64,000 bases of DNA from Ilyomonas limi. Lineage in GTDB: Bacteria > Bacteroidota > Bacteroidia > Chitinophagales > Chitinophagaceae. Made by a program: the position numbers and the translations under genes. Positions 7,740-15,787 of this stretch are shown piece by piece. The notes beneath the pieces are model-generated. The model was not told where the DNA came from. It made no database searches and was given only the letters and a program-made list of their open reading frames with translations. The first letter of the stretch is position 1; each line of letters begins with the position of its first letter. The stretch is taken from NCBI RefSeq assembly GCF_005233845.1, contig NZ_SZQL01000010.1, positions 164,085 to 228,084 of the forward strand, read 5' to 3'.

Positions 7740-9005
7740 TTATTCGCTTCTCTTGCTTCGTACAAAAGACTGGTTCATGTATTTGAGCAGGCGTATTTCT
7801 TTCTCGGTAAGTAAGCGCCATTTACCGCGGTCCACATTCTTCTTGGTGAGGTTGGCAAACATCACTCTGTCCAGATTTTTTACATCATACCCCAAAAACT
7901 CAAACAAACGTCGCACAATCCGGTTTCGTCCACTATGTATTTCAATGCCAATTACGCTTTTATCTTTTACATCGGCGTAGCCAACCGCATCAGCTTGTAT
8001 AAAGCCATCTTCCAGCGTAACGCCCTGCAGAATGGCGTCTGCATCTTTTTTAGTCAAAGGCTTATCTAATCGTACTTCATACACCTTTTTTATTTCAAAA
8101 GAAGGATGTGTAAGCTTTTGCGCCAGCTCGCCATCATTGGTCAGCAAGAGCACACCGGTAGTGTTCCGGTCGAGGCGGCCTACAGGATAAATGCGCTCTT
8201 TGGTAGCGTTGGCAACCAAATCAAACACCGTTTTTCTGCCTTCCGGGTCTTTAGCAGTGGTGATATAATCTTTAGGCTTATTGAGTAAGATGTACACGAG
8301 ATTTTTTTGCAGGAAAACAGGCTTGCCTTTTACTTCTATTTTGTCTTTGGCAGATACTTTATAGCCCGGCTCATACACGATATCTCCGTTTACTTTTACA
8401 TGCCCTTCTTTTACCAGGTTGGCTGCTTCGCGGCGGGCGCAAACACCAGCATGTGCAACAAATTTATTGAGTGGCATTTGCTCGTCTGTAACAGGTGCAG
8501 CAGTGTAAGAATAGTTTGCTTTTTCGATGCCTTTTGTCCCTGTTCCCGTTGTTTCATGGCCATGTTTTACAAAGCGCGATTGGGGTGATTCTTTTGTTCC
8601 TCTTCGTTGTGCAGAACGGTCAAATGTTTTCTCTTCTTTATTATCCCTTTTGAATCTTGAATCTTGTGCCTTGTTTCTTGTGCCCTGAATTTTTCCGTTT
8701 GTATCCTGGTTCTTTTCTCCCCAATGGTTGGCACCACGGGCTGTGTTTTGCCTGTTGCTTGCTCCCTGAACCCTGCTCTTTGCTCCTTCTTTCCCGAATC
8801 TTGTTTCTTGAAATTTGTTACCTGCGGATTGCGCTTTATTTTCCTTTGTCACTAAGCCGTATTTGGCTGCGTTTTGTTGACGTTCCTCATCAGCTTTAGC
8901 ACGTATTTCAGCTTTTACTTTCTTTTTTTCCTGCTTAATAGCTTCCTTTTTTTTGCCGCCGCTAGGTTTGGGGTTGATGAATTTGTCGAATGCTTGCTTG
9001 CTCAT
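7740..9005 (-). CDS. rRNA pseudouridine synthase (RsuA/RluB family) with long basic N-terminal extension
   Basis: 421 residues. An S4 RNA-binding domain begins near residue 177 (MPLNKFVAHAGVCARREA) and is followed by the pseudouridine synthase core with the catalytic aspartate D279 in PVGRLDRNTTG. This matches the RluB/RsuA type that modifies 23S or 16S rRNA. The first 170 residues are a low-complexity, Lys/Arg/Gln/Asn-rich, probably disordered tail. Within it (residues 57-120) the DNA has a strict 7-base period that gives imperfect heptapeptides such as NKFQETR, SRVQGAS, GKIQGTR and NKAQDSR. Similar basic tails occur in other Bacteroidota homologues; the exact target base is not predictable. 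Confidence 0.9.
   Translation of the reverse strand: MSKQAFDKFINPKPSGGKKKEAIKQEKKKVKAEIRAKADEERQQNAAKYGLVTKENKAQSAGNKFQETRFGKEGAKSRVQGASNRQNTARGANHWGEKNQDTNGKIQGTRNKAQDSRFKRDNKEEKTFDRSAQRRGTKESPQSRFVKHGHETTGTGTKGIEKANYSYTAAPVTDEQMPLNKFVAHAGVCARREAANLVKEGHVKVNGDIVYEPGYKVSAKDKIEVKGKPVFLQKNLVYILLNKPKDYITTAKDPEGRKTVFDLVANATKERIYPVGRLDRNTTGVLLLTNDGELAQKLTHPSFEIKKVYEVRLDKPLTKKDADAILQGVTLEDGFIQADAVGYADVKDKSVIGIEIHSGRNRIVRRLFEFLGYDVKNLDRVMFANLTKKNVDRGKWRLLTEKEIRLLKYMNQSFVRSKRSE
8653..8831. repeat. Heptanucleotide-periodic array inside a coding region
   Basis: On the plus strand, consecutive 7-mers of the form NNNCTTG run without interruption at 8653-8708 (AATCTTG twice, TGCCTTG, TTTCTTG, TGCCCTG and so on) and, in a second phase, at 8762-8831 (CTCCCTG, AACCCTG, CTCTTTG, AATCTTG, TTTCTTG, TTACCTG). 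The array lies in the disordered N-terminal part of the pseudouridine synthase gene. The same type of array recurs in at least nine other places in this window, where it is mainly intergenic. Confidence 0.85.
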
Positions 9006-9211
9006 GATGTAATAGTTTGCTGTTTTTCAACAGGATGAAAAAATGTTTTTGAACCAAAAAGGCATAGAGAACACAAAGTAGCCCGAAGAATAAGTAAAGA
9101 TACCTGCTGATGCTTATTCACTTTACGTTTTAGCTGTACGTATTCTTACAAACGTAAATAATATATAAGTTTAAAATTAATGCTTATTACTTGCTGTTTG
9201 TAGCATGCAGC

Positions 9212-10252
9212 TTAATTTTTATTCGCCAACTGCCCGCAAGCCGCATCTATGTCTTTTCCGCGGCTGCGGCGCAATCTTGCATTTACCTTATTCATATCAA
9301 GATAATGCATAAACTGCTCCACTGTGTCCTCATCGGGCTTTGCAAAGGCTGCATTTTCTATGGGGTTATATTCAATGAGGTTGATTAAATCTGCGGGAAT
9401 CTGGCGGTAAACTTTTACCAGTTCTTCTGCATCTTTCAAAGAATCGTTGAAGTTGCGAAATAGAATATATTCCAGCGTAATTTCGTTTTTCGTTTGCCTG
9501 TAAAAATAATTCAGGGCTTCTATTAAAGCCTTGATGTTATTTGTTTCATTAATCGGCATGATTTCGTTACGCTTCTTATCATTAGCTGCATGCAGCGATA
9601 AAGCCAGTTTAAAACGTACTTTATCATCGCCCAGTTTCTTAATCATTTTTGCCACGCCGGCAGTAGAAACAGTAATGCGGCGCGGGCTCATACCCAACCC
9701 ATCCTCAGCACTAATGCGCTCAATAGCTTTCAGCACATTGCTGTAGTTGAGCAGCGGCTCGCCCATACCCATGAACACAATATTCGACAGCTTTTTGCCA
9801 TATACTTTTTCCGACTGTTGGTTGATGAGCACCACTTCATCATAAATTTCATCAAAGTTTAAATTCCGCTTTCGCTCCATGTAGCCGGTTGCGCAAAACT
9901 TACAGCTCAGGCTACAGCCAATCTGCGAGGAAACACAGGCGGTTTTTCGTTCTTCGGTAGGAATTAAAACGCCTTCTACAAAATGCCCGTCGCTGGTTTT
10001 AAAACGGCTTTTTACCGTGCCATCGGCACTGTATTGGGTAGCATCTATGGTTAAGGCTGGCAAAGTAAAATCTGCTGCCAGTCTGGTGCGCAAATCCTTG
10101 CTCAGATTGGTCATTGCCTCAAAACTTTGCGCTCCCTTCAGCCAAATCCATTCATACACCTGTTTTGCTCTGAATTTTTTATCACCAATATGTATAAAGT
10201 ATTCTTCCAGAGCAGGCAGGCTTAGCTCCCGGATATTTTTGCTTGTTGACAT
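9212..10252 (-). CDS. rlmN: Dual-specificity 23S rRNA/tRNA adenine-C2 methyltransferase
   Basis: A radical-SAM methyltransferase that methylates C2 of A2503 in 23S rRNA and A37 in some tRNAs. The CxxxCxxC cluster motif is in GCSLSCKFCATGY, and the ASTAGV-like stretch and C-terminal CG motif (AACGQL) carrying the methyl-shuttling cysteine are present. I chose the ATG at 10252 (346 residues, MSTSKN) rather than one six codons upstream, because a TATCTTTG -7 box at 10259-10266 would place transcription start between the two. The mRNA would have almost no 5' leader. Confidence 0.95.
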   Translation of the reverse strand: MSTSKNIRELSLPALEEYFIHIGDKKFRAKQVYEWIWLKGAQSFEAMTNLSKDLRTRLAADFTLPALTIDATQYSADGTVKSRFKTSDGHFVEGVLIPTEERKTACVSSQIGCSLSCKFCATGYMERKRNLNFDEIYDEVVLINQQSEKVYGKKLSNIVFMGMGEPLLNYSNVLKAIERISAEDGLGMSPRRITVSTAGVAKMIKKLGDDKVRFKLALSLHAANDKKRNEIMPINETNNIKALIEALNYFYRQTKNEITLEYILFRNFNDSLKDAEELVKVYRQIPADLINLIEYNPIENAAFAKPDEDTVEQFMHYLDMNKVNARLRRSRGKDIDAACGQLANKN

Positions 10253-10258
10253 GAGATG

Positions 10259-10266
10259 GCAAAGAT
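10259..10266 (-). promoter_or_regulatory. -7 promoter element of rlmN
   Basis: TATCTTTG on the minus strand, matching TAnnTTTG, 6 bases upstream of the selected rlmN start codon. No clear -33 TTTG was found. Its position excludes the upstream in-frame ATG as a start on this transcript. Confidence 0.6.
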
Positions 10267-10345
10267 ACAACAGCAGCGGGGCTTTGCAGCAATTTTAACG
10301 GCTTGTTGCGAGGGGAATAAAGTTGAATATTAGAAGCTATTTGCA

Positions 10346-10353
10346 TACATTTG
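10346..10353 (+). promoter_or_regulatory. -7 promoter element of the VapBC-like operon
   Basis: TACATTTG (TAnnTTTG) with a GTTG at 10322-10325, 20 bases upstream, as a partial -33 box. It lies 22 bases before the antitoxin start. Confidence 0.55.
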
Positions 10354-10375
10354 ATTGTATAAAATTGGGGCATGA

Positions 10376-10600
10376 ATGATACGGACAACAATCACACCCA
10401 TCGATACAAATATCACTTTATCGGTTCCTGAAAGCTATGTAGGAAAAAAGGTAGAGGTACTGATGTTTGATACTGATGAGGTTAAAAATAAGGTGGAGCC
10501 AATAATGAAGCCTTCCGCATTAAGAGGAGGATTGTCAAAAGAGACTGCTGAAAAAATGCAGCAATATATACAACAAAGCCGGGATGAATGGAATACTTAA
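10376..10600 (+). CDS. Antitoxin of a VapBC-like module
   Basis: A 74-residue protein with a short beta-rich N-terminus (IDTNITLSVPESYVGKKVEVLMF) followed by a charged helical tail. This is the size and layout of small antitoxins paired with PIN-domain toxins. It overlaps the toxin start by 13 bases, so translation is coupled. It would bind the operator upstream and occlude the toxin with its C-terminal tail. The identification rests mainly on the partner; the DNA-binding fold was not recognised with certainty. Confidence 0.75.
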   Translation: MIRTTITPIDTNITLSVPESYVGKKVEVLMFDTDEVKNKVEPIMKPSALRGGLSKETAEKMQQYIQQSRDEWNT

Positions 10601-10968
10601 TTGATAGTAACGTCTTGATAAATTATGCAGCAGAACGGTTTTCTGAAAAACAGATTCAGCTCCTTGATAGTATTTTTGATGTAGCATTAAATTTATCTGT
10701 TATTAGCAAAATTGAAGTGTTAGGATATAATATGACGACTGCCGAAAATCAGTATTTTTCCAAATTGTTTTTAACAGTTAAAGTTTTTCAGATGAATGAG
10801 AATATTGTAGAAAAGACAATCGAATTAAGAAAGACTTTAAAAATCAAAATTCCGGATGCACTGATTGCCGCCACTGCCTTAACAAATGATTATACGCTAT
10901 TAACCAGAAACAAAACTGATTTTTCCAAAGTACCGGGATTACAGATTATGAATCCACATGAATGGTAA
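10588..10968 (+). CDS. PIN-domain ribonuclease toxin (VapC-like)
   Basis: 126 residues with the acidic PIN-domain positions: D6 in LIDSNVLI, the E in SKIEVLGY near residue 43, the D in KIPDALIAATA near 91 and the D in RNKTDF near 110. Members cleave tRNA or other RNAs when released from the antitoxin. It is the second gene of a two-gene operon and is followed 15 bases later by an unrelated DUF1801 gene. All acidic residues are intact, so the toxin is probably active. Confidence 0.88.
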   Translation: MEYLIDSNVLINYAAERFSEKQIQLLDSIFDVALNLSVISKIEVLGYNMTTAENQYFSKLFLTVKVFQMNENIVEKTIELRKTLKIKIPDALIAATALTNDYTLLTRNKTDFSKVPGLQIMNPHEW

Positions 10969-10983
10969 TTTAATCAAACCAAT

Positions 10984-11598
10984 ATGCAACCAGAAACAGA
11001 CACTCGCATTGATGCTTATATAAACAAATCGGCACCTTTTGCCCAACCCATTTTGCAACACATCAGAGCTTTGGTGCACCAAGCCTGCCCTGATGCAACA
11101 GAAACCATCAAATGGGGGATGCCTTTTTTTGAATACAAGGGTATTGTCTGCAACATGGCGGCTTTTAAAAATCACTGTTCGTTGGGCTTTTTCAAAGCGG
11201 GGCAAATGCAAAGCGCTGCTGAACTGCAAGCCAATAATGAAGAAGGAATGGGGCATTTGGGTAGGATTACTTCGCTGGAAGATTTGCCCGCTGATGAGGT
11301 ATTAATAAGTTATATAAAAGAAGCCGCTGCACTGAATGAAGCTGGTGTAAAAAAAGCTACACCTAAGAAAACTACCGAAAAAAAGGAATTGATTATTCCA
11401 GATGAAATAACAAAAGCCTTAAAAACGAATGAAGCTGCTAAAACCACGTTTACCAATTTTCCCTACAGCCACAAAAAAGAGTATGTGGAATGGATAACTG
11501 AAGCTAAAACAGAAACCACCCGCAACAAGCGTCTCGAAACTATGTTGGAATGGTTGCAAGAAGGCAAAAGCCGTAACTGGAAATACGAGCGAAAGTAA
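10984..11598 (+). CDS. DUF1801 and YdeI/OmpD-associated domain protein
   Basis: 204 residues. The N-terminal half (HIRALVHQACPDATETIKWGMPFF) is a DUF1801 domain related to the frataxin-like YdhG/iron-chaperone fold. The C-terminal part (ITKALKTNEAAKTTFTNFPYSHKKEYVEWI) matches the OmdA/YdeI family with its helical S-H-K-K-E-Y signature. The biochemical function is unknown; it is a common cytoplasmic protein in Bacteroidota. It starts 15 bases after the toxin gene and its stop codon touches a 7-base-periodic repeat array. Confidence 0.85.
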   Translation: MQPETDTRIDAYINKSAPFAQPILQHIRALVHQACPDATETIKWGMPFFEYKGIVCNMAAFKNHCSLGFFKAGQMQSAAELQANNEEGMGHLGRITSLEDLPADEVLISYIKEAAALNEAGVKKATPKKTTEKKELIIPDEITKALKTNEAAKTTFTNFPYSHKKEYVEWITEAKTETTRNKRLETMLEWLQEGKSRNWKYERK

Positions 11599-11785
11599 CA
11601 AGGTATAAGATAAAAGAAACAAGATAAAAGATTCAAAATGCAAGGAATAAGCTGCAAGCCTTGAGCTATGGGCAACGAGCTGCAGGCAATAAGCTTCAGA
11701 TTTTGAATCACTGGCTTGTAGTTTTAATCTTACCTACTTGTCTCTTGAACCTTGTTCCTTGTCCCCTTATTCGCTTATCTTGCCT
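11599..11785. repeat. Facing heptanucleotide arrays, intergenic
   Basis: Starting one base after the upstream stop codon, 7-mers of the form (C/T)AAGNNN run in register for about 15 units (CAAGGTA, TAAGATA, AAAGAAA, CAAGATA, CAAGGAA, TAAGCTG, CAAGCCT). After about 11710 the sense flips to NNNCTTG (TCTCTTG, AACCTTG, TTCCTTG). The two halves are therefore complementary and can fold into a long imperfect hairpin. The array reaches almost to the thiolase start codon. Confidence 0.85.
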
Positions 11786-11802
11786 TCCTTTTTACACCTA
11801 TA

Positions 11803-13005
11803 ATGAATACAGCTTATATAATTGATGCCGTGCGTACACCCATTGGTAAATATGGCGGTAAACTTGCCTATATGCGTGCCGATGATATGCTGGCTTATGT
11901 TATTAATGCGTTATTACAACGCAATGACCATATAGATTTGCATGCCATAGAGCAGGTAATTGCCGGAGACGCCAACCAGGCAGGTGAAGATTGCAGGAAT
12001 GTAGCAAGAATGGCTGCCCTGCTTACCGGATTGCCGGCGGGCATTGGTGGCACTACCATCAACAGCCTTTGCGCTTCGGGAATGGAAGCCATTATGCAGG
12101 CTGCACGTGGCATTATATGCGGCGATGGATTGCTCTACATTGCCGGTGGTGTGGAAAGCATGACACGCGCCCCGTTTATTATGCCTAAAAAAGAGGGCGA
12201 CTGGAACACGCCATCTAACGGCGAGGTTTATAACAGCACTATTGGCTGGCGCTTTACCAACAGCAAACTTGCTGCTATGTATCCGCCATACCCGATGGGC
12301 GAAACAGCAGAACACATTGCCCAGCAATGGAATATCAGTCGCGAAGCACAGGATGCTTTTGCGCAGCAATCGCACCAAAAATATTTTGCAGCGCTGGAAC
12401 AGGGTAAGTGGGACGATGAAATAGTGCCGGTGGAAATGAACAATGAAGACCAGCTAATTAGTTGGTTTACAATGGATGAAGCACCGCGTAAGTTGTCTGC
12501 CGAAACTTTGGCTGCACTGAAGCCTGCCTTTGTACCTAACGGGACGGTAACAGCCGGCAATTCATCGGGACTGAATGATGGTGCGGCGATGCTCCTGCTG
12601 GCAAGCGAGGAAGCAGTACGTATGTACGACCTGCAGCCGATGGCAAAAATAGTAAGCATGGGCGTAGCAGGAGTGGACCCTGCCATTATGGGTATGGCAC
12701 CCGTGCCTGCTACCTTCAAAGCACTGCACCGCGCAAAGCTGAAGATGTCAGATATGGACTTGATTGAACTGAATGAAAGTTTTGCTGCGCAAGCATTAGC
12801 CTGTATAAAGGAGTTGGAAACAGATGAACAGAAAGTAAATGTAAATGGTGGCTCTCTCGCTATTGGTCATCCAATGGGTTGCAGCGGCGCAAGAATAACT
12901 ACTACGCTGGTGCATGAGATGCTGCGGAGTAATGCGAAATACGGATTGGCGACAACTTGTGCCGGTATGGGGCAAGGCGCTGCATTGGTGCTGGAGAGGA
13001 TATAA
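11803..13005 (+). CDS. Acetyl-CoA acyltransferase (thiolase; 3-oxoadipyl-CoA thiolase-like)
   Basis: 400 residues from the ATG at 11803 (MNTAYIIDAVRTP). The nucleophilic cysteine is C90 in TINSLCASG, and the C-terminal active site NGGSLAIGHPMGCSGAR carries the catalytic His and second Cys. The AGDANQAGEDCRNVARMAALL stretch, shortened here to its core, resembles PcaF/PaaJ thiolases of aromatic degradation, but the same enzymes serve beta-oxidation in Bacteroidota and no aromatic genes are nearby. Frames extending upstream would translate the repeat array and were rejected. Confidence 0.93.
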   Translation: MNTAYIIDAVRTPIGKYGGKLAYMRADDMLAYVINALLQRNDHIDLHAIEQVIAGDANQAGEDCRNVARMAALLTGLPAGIGGTTINSLCASGMEAIMQAARGIICGDGLLYIAGGVESMTRAPFIMPKKEGDWNTPSNGEVYNSTIGWRFTNSKLAAMYPPYPMGETAEHIAQQWNISREAQDAFAQQSHQKYFAALEQGKWDDEIVPVEMNNEDQLISWFTMDEAPRKLSAETLAALKPAFVPNGTVTAGNSSGLNDGAAMLLLASEEAVRMYDLQPMAKIVSMGVAGVDPAIMGMAPVPATFKALHRAKLKMSDMDLIELNESFAAQALACIKELETDEQKVNVNGGSLAIGHPMGCSGARITTTLVHEMLRSNAKYGLATTCAGMGQGAALVLERI

Positions 13006-13156
13006 TACCCGACTGTCGGCTGTTGTGTTATATCGAGTTGTAGGAAGATTTCAAATTATGGAGGTGAATGGAAATTTTATTCTTTTACTTCCATTGTTTT
13101 TCGATTGTGCTGTCTTTTAAAGAGGGATTTGAACTTTATCCAGTTGAAAAAAATAG

Positions 13157-13339
13157 TCATAAAAAAGCCATCCAAGTCGCATAAAAAATATGAGATGCCA
13201 TCGAATGCTTTTCGTTATAAAATACCCGGTCCCTTGCTAATGATGCGATAAACCAAATAATCCAGTTTGTTATAAATGCAACACTAAGTTGTTTTAGCGG
13301 GGTTAGATTTTTAAACCAAACAGGTATTCGCTTTAGCAT
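13157..13339 (-). CDS. Small membrane protein of unknown function
   Basis: A 60-residue frame with a short amphipathic, basic N-terminus (MLKRIPVWFKNLTPLKQL) and one strongly hydrophobic segment (FITNWIIWFIASLA), then a polar loop and a second weaker hydrophobic end. The pattern looks like a real inner-membrane protein and not a random frame, and nothing overlaps it. It lies between the thiolase and a PaiB-like gene. No function is known to me. Confidence 0.5.
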   Translation of the reverse strand: MLKRIPVWFKNLTPLKQLSVAFITNWIIWFIASLARDRVFYNEKHSMASHIFYATWMAFL

Positions 13340-13456
13340 ATTTTATCCTATGATAATTTTAATGTAACAGACCAAAAATAAGATTATTGTACCGATTATT
13401 AATGCGATTTTATTAGCTTGCTCTTTCCAAACAAGTACTTACCAGGAGAATGAATT

Positions 13457-14074
13457 TCAACTCCTGTGCTGATTATTTTTCATGTATTCTGCAATTAATT
13501 GTTCGTTTGTGGGCTCGCTCTTTGAAAGTGCATTGATAATTTTCTTCCGTTCGTTTTCAGTCTTGTTTTGACTTAACTTTTTCTTTCCCTGTAATTCTGT
13601 TACCACCATGTCAAACGCAACAATTCCTTTTGAAAGCCCGGCCTTATAATAATCTGGCAAATTGTTCCATTGGTGTTTATATTCAATCTCGTAGTTATCG
13701 ATAGTTCTTTCAAGTATTTCAAAGACTTTGCTGGTTTCTGTTATTAGTTCCCCTCGTCCATAAGCGTGTACCGAAATGTAGTTCCAGGTTGGTACATTTA
13801 ATTCTTTGTCATAATGTTTGGGAGAAATGTAAGCGTGAGGTTCACTAAAAATTACTAGAATTTTATTATTCTCAATATCTTTCCACTGATCATTTGCTTT
13901 TGCAAAGTGTGAAGTCAGCACGATATTATCGTCCTGAATAGTTACGAGAAAAGGCAAGTGTGTTGCTATTGGTAAACTATTTTTTGCGGTAATAATTGTT
14001 GCAAAACTAAACCTCTTCATAAACGCAACAGCCTCTGTTTTATCCGTCAATAAATTGCTGTTTGGAATATACAT
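13457..14074 (-). CDS. FMN-binding split-barrel protein, PaiB family
   Basis: 205 residues. The start MYIPNSNLLTD, the FATIITAKNSLPIATHLPF segment and the EPHAYISPKHY motif are typical of PaiB, annotated as an FMN-binding negative transcriptional regulator and structurally a flavin-reductase-like split barrel. The C-terminal 40 residues are charged and helical. Whether it regulates genes or acts as an enzyme is unsettled for the family. The coding sequence is more AT-rich than its neighbours, which could mean recent acquisition, but this is weak evidence. Confidence 0.85.
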   Translation of the reverse strand: MYIPNSNLLTDKTEAVAFMKRFSFATIITAKNSLPIATHLPFLVTIQDDNIVLTSHFAKANDQWKDIENNKILVIFSEPHAYISPKHYDKELNVPTWNYISVHAYGRGELITETSKVFEILERTIDNYEIEYKHQWNNLPDYYKAGLSKGIVAFDMVVTELQGKKKLSQNKTENERKKIINALSKSEPTNEQLIAEYMKNNQHRS

Positions 14075-14183
14075 GACTTTTCTTCCTGCTATTTTGGTTA
14101 TTACGGTCGCTCACAAAATTACCAAACCCGTTTCCATTTCTGCTAACCAGAAACGCAAATGAAATTATACGTATGCAGCCATC

Positions 14184-14795
14184 TCACTTTATATAGGTAT
14201 AAAACATTTTTTCACCTTCCAGATAACCCGTTAATTCATCTCCTACGGAACATTCGCCAACGCCTTCGGGTGTGCCGGTAAAAATAAGATCGCCAATATT
14301 AAGCGAGAAAAACCGGGATATATAAGTGATTAATTTAGGTATTGTGTACAACATATTGGCAGTATTGCCACGTTGTACTACTTCGCCATTACGCTCCAGG
14401 CTAAAATGAATTGGTCTGTTCAATGCTTCGGGTTTTATTTTTATAAATTCACCCGTTAATGCCGAGTTGTCCCATGCCTTGGCAATTTCCCATGGCAGCC
14501 CTTTCTTCTTCAGTTCGCGTTGCAGGTCGCGGGCTGTGAAATCTATACCCACCGTAATCGCATCCACATATTGCAGGGCATGATGCGGCTCAATATATTT
14601 ACCATTTTTGCATACGCGCAGCACCAGCTCTGCCTCATAGTGCAGCTCGTTGGTAAACTCGGGATATATAAATGTAGGCGGCTGCGGGGTATATGCCGTT
14701 TTGGGTTTCATAAAAATGACTGGCTCTTCCGGAATTTCGTTGTTTAATTCTTTGGCGTGTTCTGCATAGTTGCGCCCAACACAAAAAATTTTCAT
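14184..14795 (-). CDS. Fumarylacetoacetate hydrolase family protein (acylpyruvase-like)
   Basis: 203 residues, the length of the minimal FAH-fold enzymes such as FAHD1/YcgM. Conserved elements are GRNYAEHAKE at the N-terminus, the metal-ligand stretch HYEAELVLRV near residue 70, GIDFTARDLQ and the C-terminal GDLIFTGTPEGVG. It probably cleaves a C-C bond in acylpyruvates or decarboxylates oxaloacetate, with Mg2+. It lies 25 bases downstream of pth on the same strand and may share its transcript. Confidence 0.9.
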   Translation of the reverse strand: MKIFCVGRNYAEHAKELNNEIPEEPVIFMKPKTAYTPQPPTFIYPEFTNELHYEAELVLRVCKNGKYIEPHHALQYVDAITVGIDFTARDLQRELKKKGLPWEIAKAWDNSALTGEFIKIKPEALNRPIHFSLERNGEVVQRGNTANMLYTIPKLITYISRFFSLNIGDLIFTGTPEGVGECSVGDELTGYLEGEKMFYTYIK

Positions 14796-14820
14796 ATAAG
14801 GGTGGTTTCGGTTTTAAGGT

Positions 14821-15396
14821 TCAAGCAATCTCCATATTGTTGTACATATTCATCGTGCGTTCGATACCAATGGCAGCAAAGCTTTCAATGGCTTCCACTG
14901 CAACTTCAGTCTTTTTATTCACTATCGGCAGTTCTTCTTTAAGCCATTTGCCCAGAACATATTCCACTTGCATTCCCTTTGGAAAATGGTTGCCAATTCC
15001 AAAGCGCAACCGTGGATATTTATCGGTACCTAATGTTTGCTCAATATCCCGCAGGCCATTGTGTCCTGCCGCGCTTCCGGATGGACGGATGCGCATTTTG
15101 GTAAGTGGCAATGCAATTTCATCTACAATGGTTAAGGTATGTTCGAGCAAAATCTTCTCTTTATCCATCCAGTATTTAAAAGCTTTTCCGCTGAGATTCA
15201 TGTAGGTAGTTGGCTTAATGCAAATAAATGTTTTTCCTTTCCACTTTACTTCCGCTACCTCGGCCAGCCGGTCTGTTTTAAACATACCACTGTGCTTCAA
15301 AGCAAAGCTATTAACCACATCAAAGCCAATATTGTGTCGTGTATGGGCGTATTCTGTTCCGATATTTCCTAAACCAACAATCAAAATTTTCGACAT
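14821..15396 (-). CDS. pth: Peptidyl-tRNA hydrolase
   Basis: 191 residues. Releases tRNA from prematurely dropped peptidyl-tRNA. The catalytic His is H21 in THTRHNIGF-like context, and the conserved Asn and Asp positions are visible in PTTYMNLSG and in IVDEIALP; GSAAGHNGLRDIEQ is the substrate-binding loop. It is transcribed in the same direction as prs and rplY, a common neighbourhood, but is separated from rplY by a terminator and nearly 400 bases. Confidence 0.96.
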   Translation of the reverse strand: MSKILIVGLGNIGTEYAHTRHNIGFDVVNSFALKHSGMFKTDRLAEVAEVKWKGKTFICIKPTTYMNLSGKAFKYWMDKEKILLEHTLTIVDEIALPLTKMRIRPSGSAAGHNGLRDIEQTLGTDKYPRLRFGIGNHFPKGMQVEYVLGKWLKEELPIVNKKTEVAVEAIESFAAIGIERTMNMYNNMEIA

Positions 15397-15726
15397 ATAA
15401 ATTTACGTTTAAACAGCATTGCACAAAATGTTTTGTCTCACTTTGATAAAATAAATTCAAAGTGGAACAATAAGTTGTTTTATTATTTGAGCATGCCCCG
15501 CAGCGGTTCACAGTTTGGCAACTTTCTACTGTAAGCAGCAGGTTGTAAACTTTTCCGCCGCGGGCCGGCTTTCCGCTACTATTCGGGCACAAACTCCGCT
15601 GCTACGGCGTTATATCTTCCCATACATCATTACATCATACACAAACATCCCATCTCATCCGTACATGAATATACGTGCCACCTCTGTCTGCCAGCAGGCA
15701 GGCATGTGTTATAAATCCATACAAAA
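15397..15726. other. Non-coding spacer upstream of pth with GC-rich segment
   Basis: Part of a 391-base gap. A short inverted repeat (CACTTTGA/TCAAAGTG, about 15438-15463) lies close to pth. From about 15493 to 15610 there is a GC-rich stretch unlike the surrounding AT-rich spacer, followed by a palindrome-like CTGTCTGCCAGCAGGCAG near 15686. No frame with coding character was found. The GC-rich segment may be a dispersed repeat or a gene remnant; I cannot tell which. Confidence 0.4.
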
Positions 15727-15754
15727 CAAAGCCCCGCATACAAGCAGGGCTTTG
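15727..15754 (-). terminator. Intrinsic terminator of the prs-rplY transcript
   Basis: Stem 15727-15737 with 15744-15754. The single imperfect position is a G-U pair in the minus-strand RNA but an A-C mismatch in the plus-strand RNA, which assigns the terminator to rplY. T-rich on both sides. Confidence 0.85.
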
Positions 15755-15787
15755 TTTTTTTGAAAACGTTGAATACAATAATAAATA

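Noticed and set aside
11752..11802. A 17-residue N-terminal extension of the thiolase
   Set aside because: It uses a TTG start inside the repeat array; the conserved thiolase N-terminus (MNTAYIIDAVRTP) begins at the ATG at 11803.
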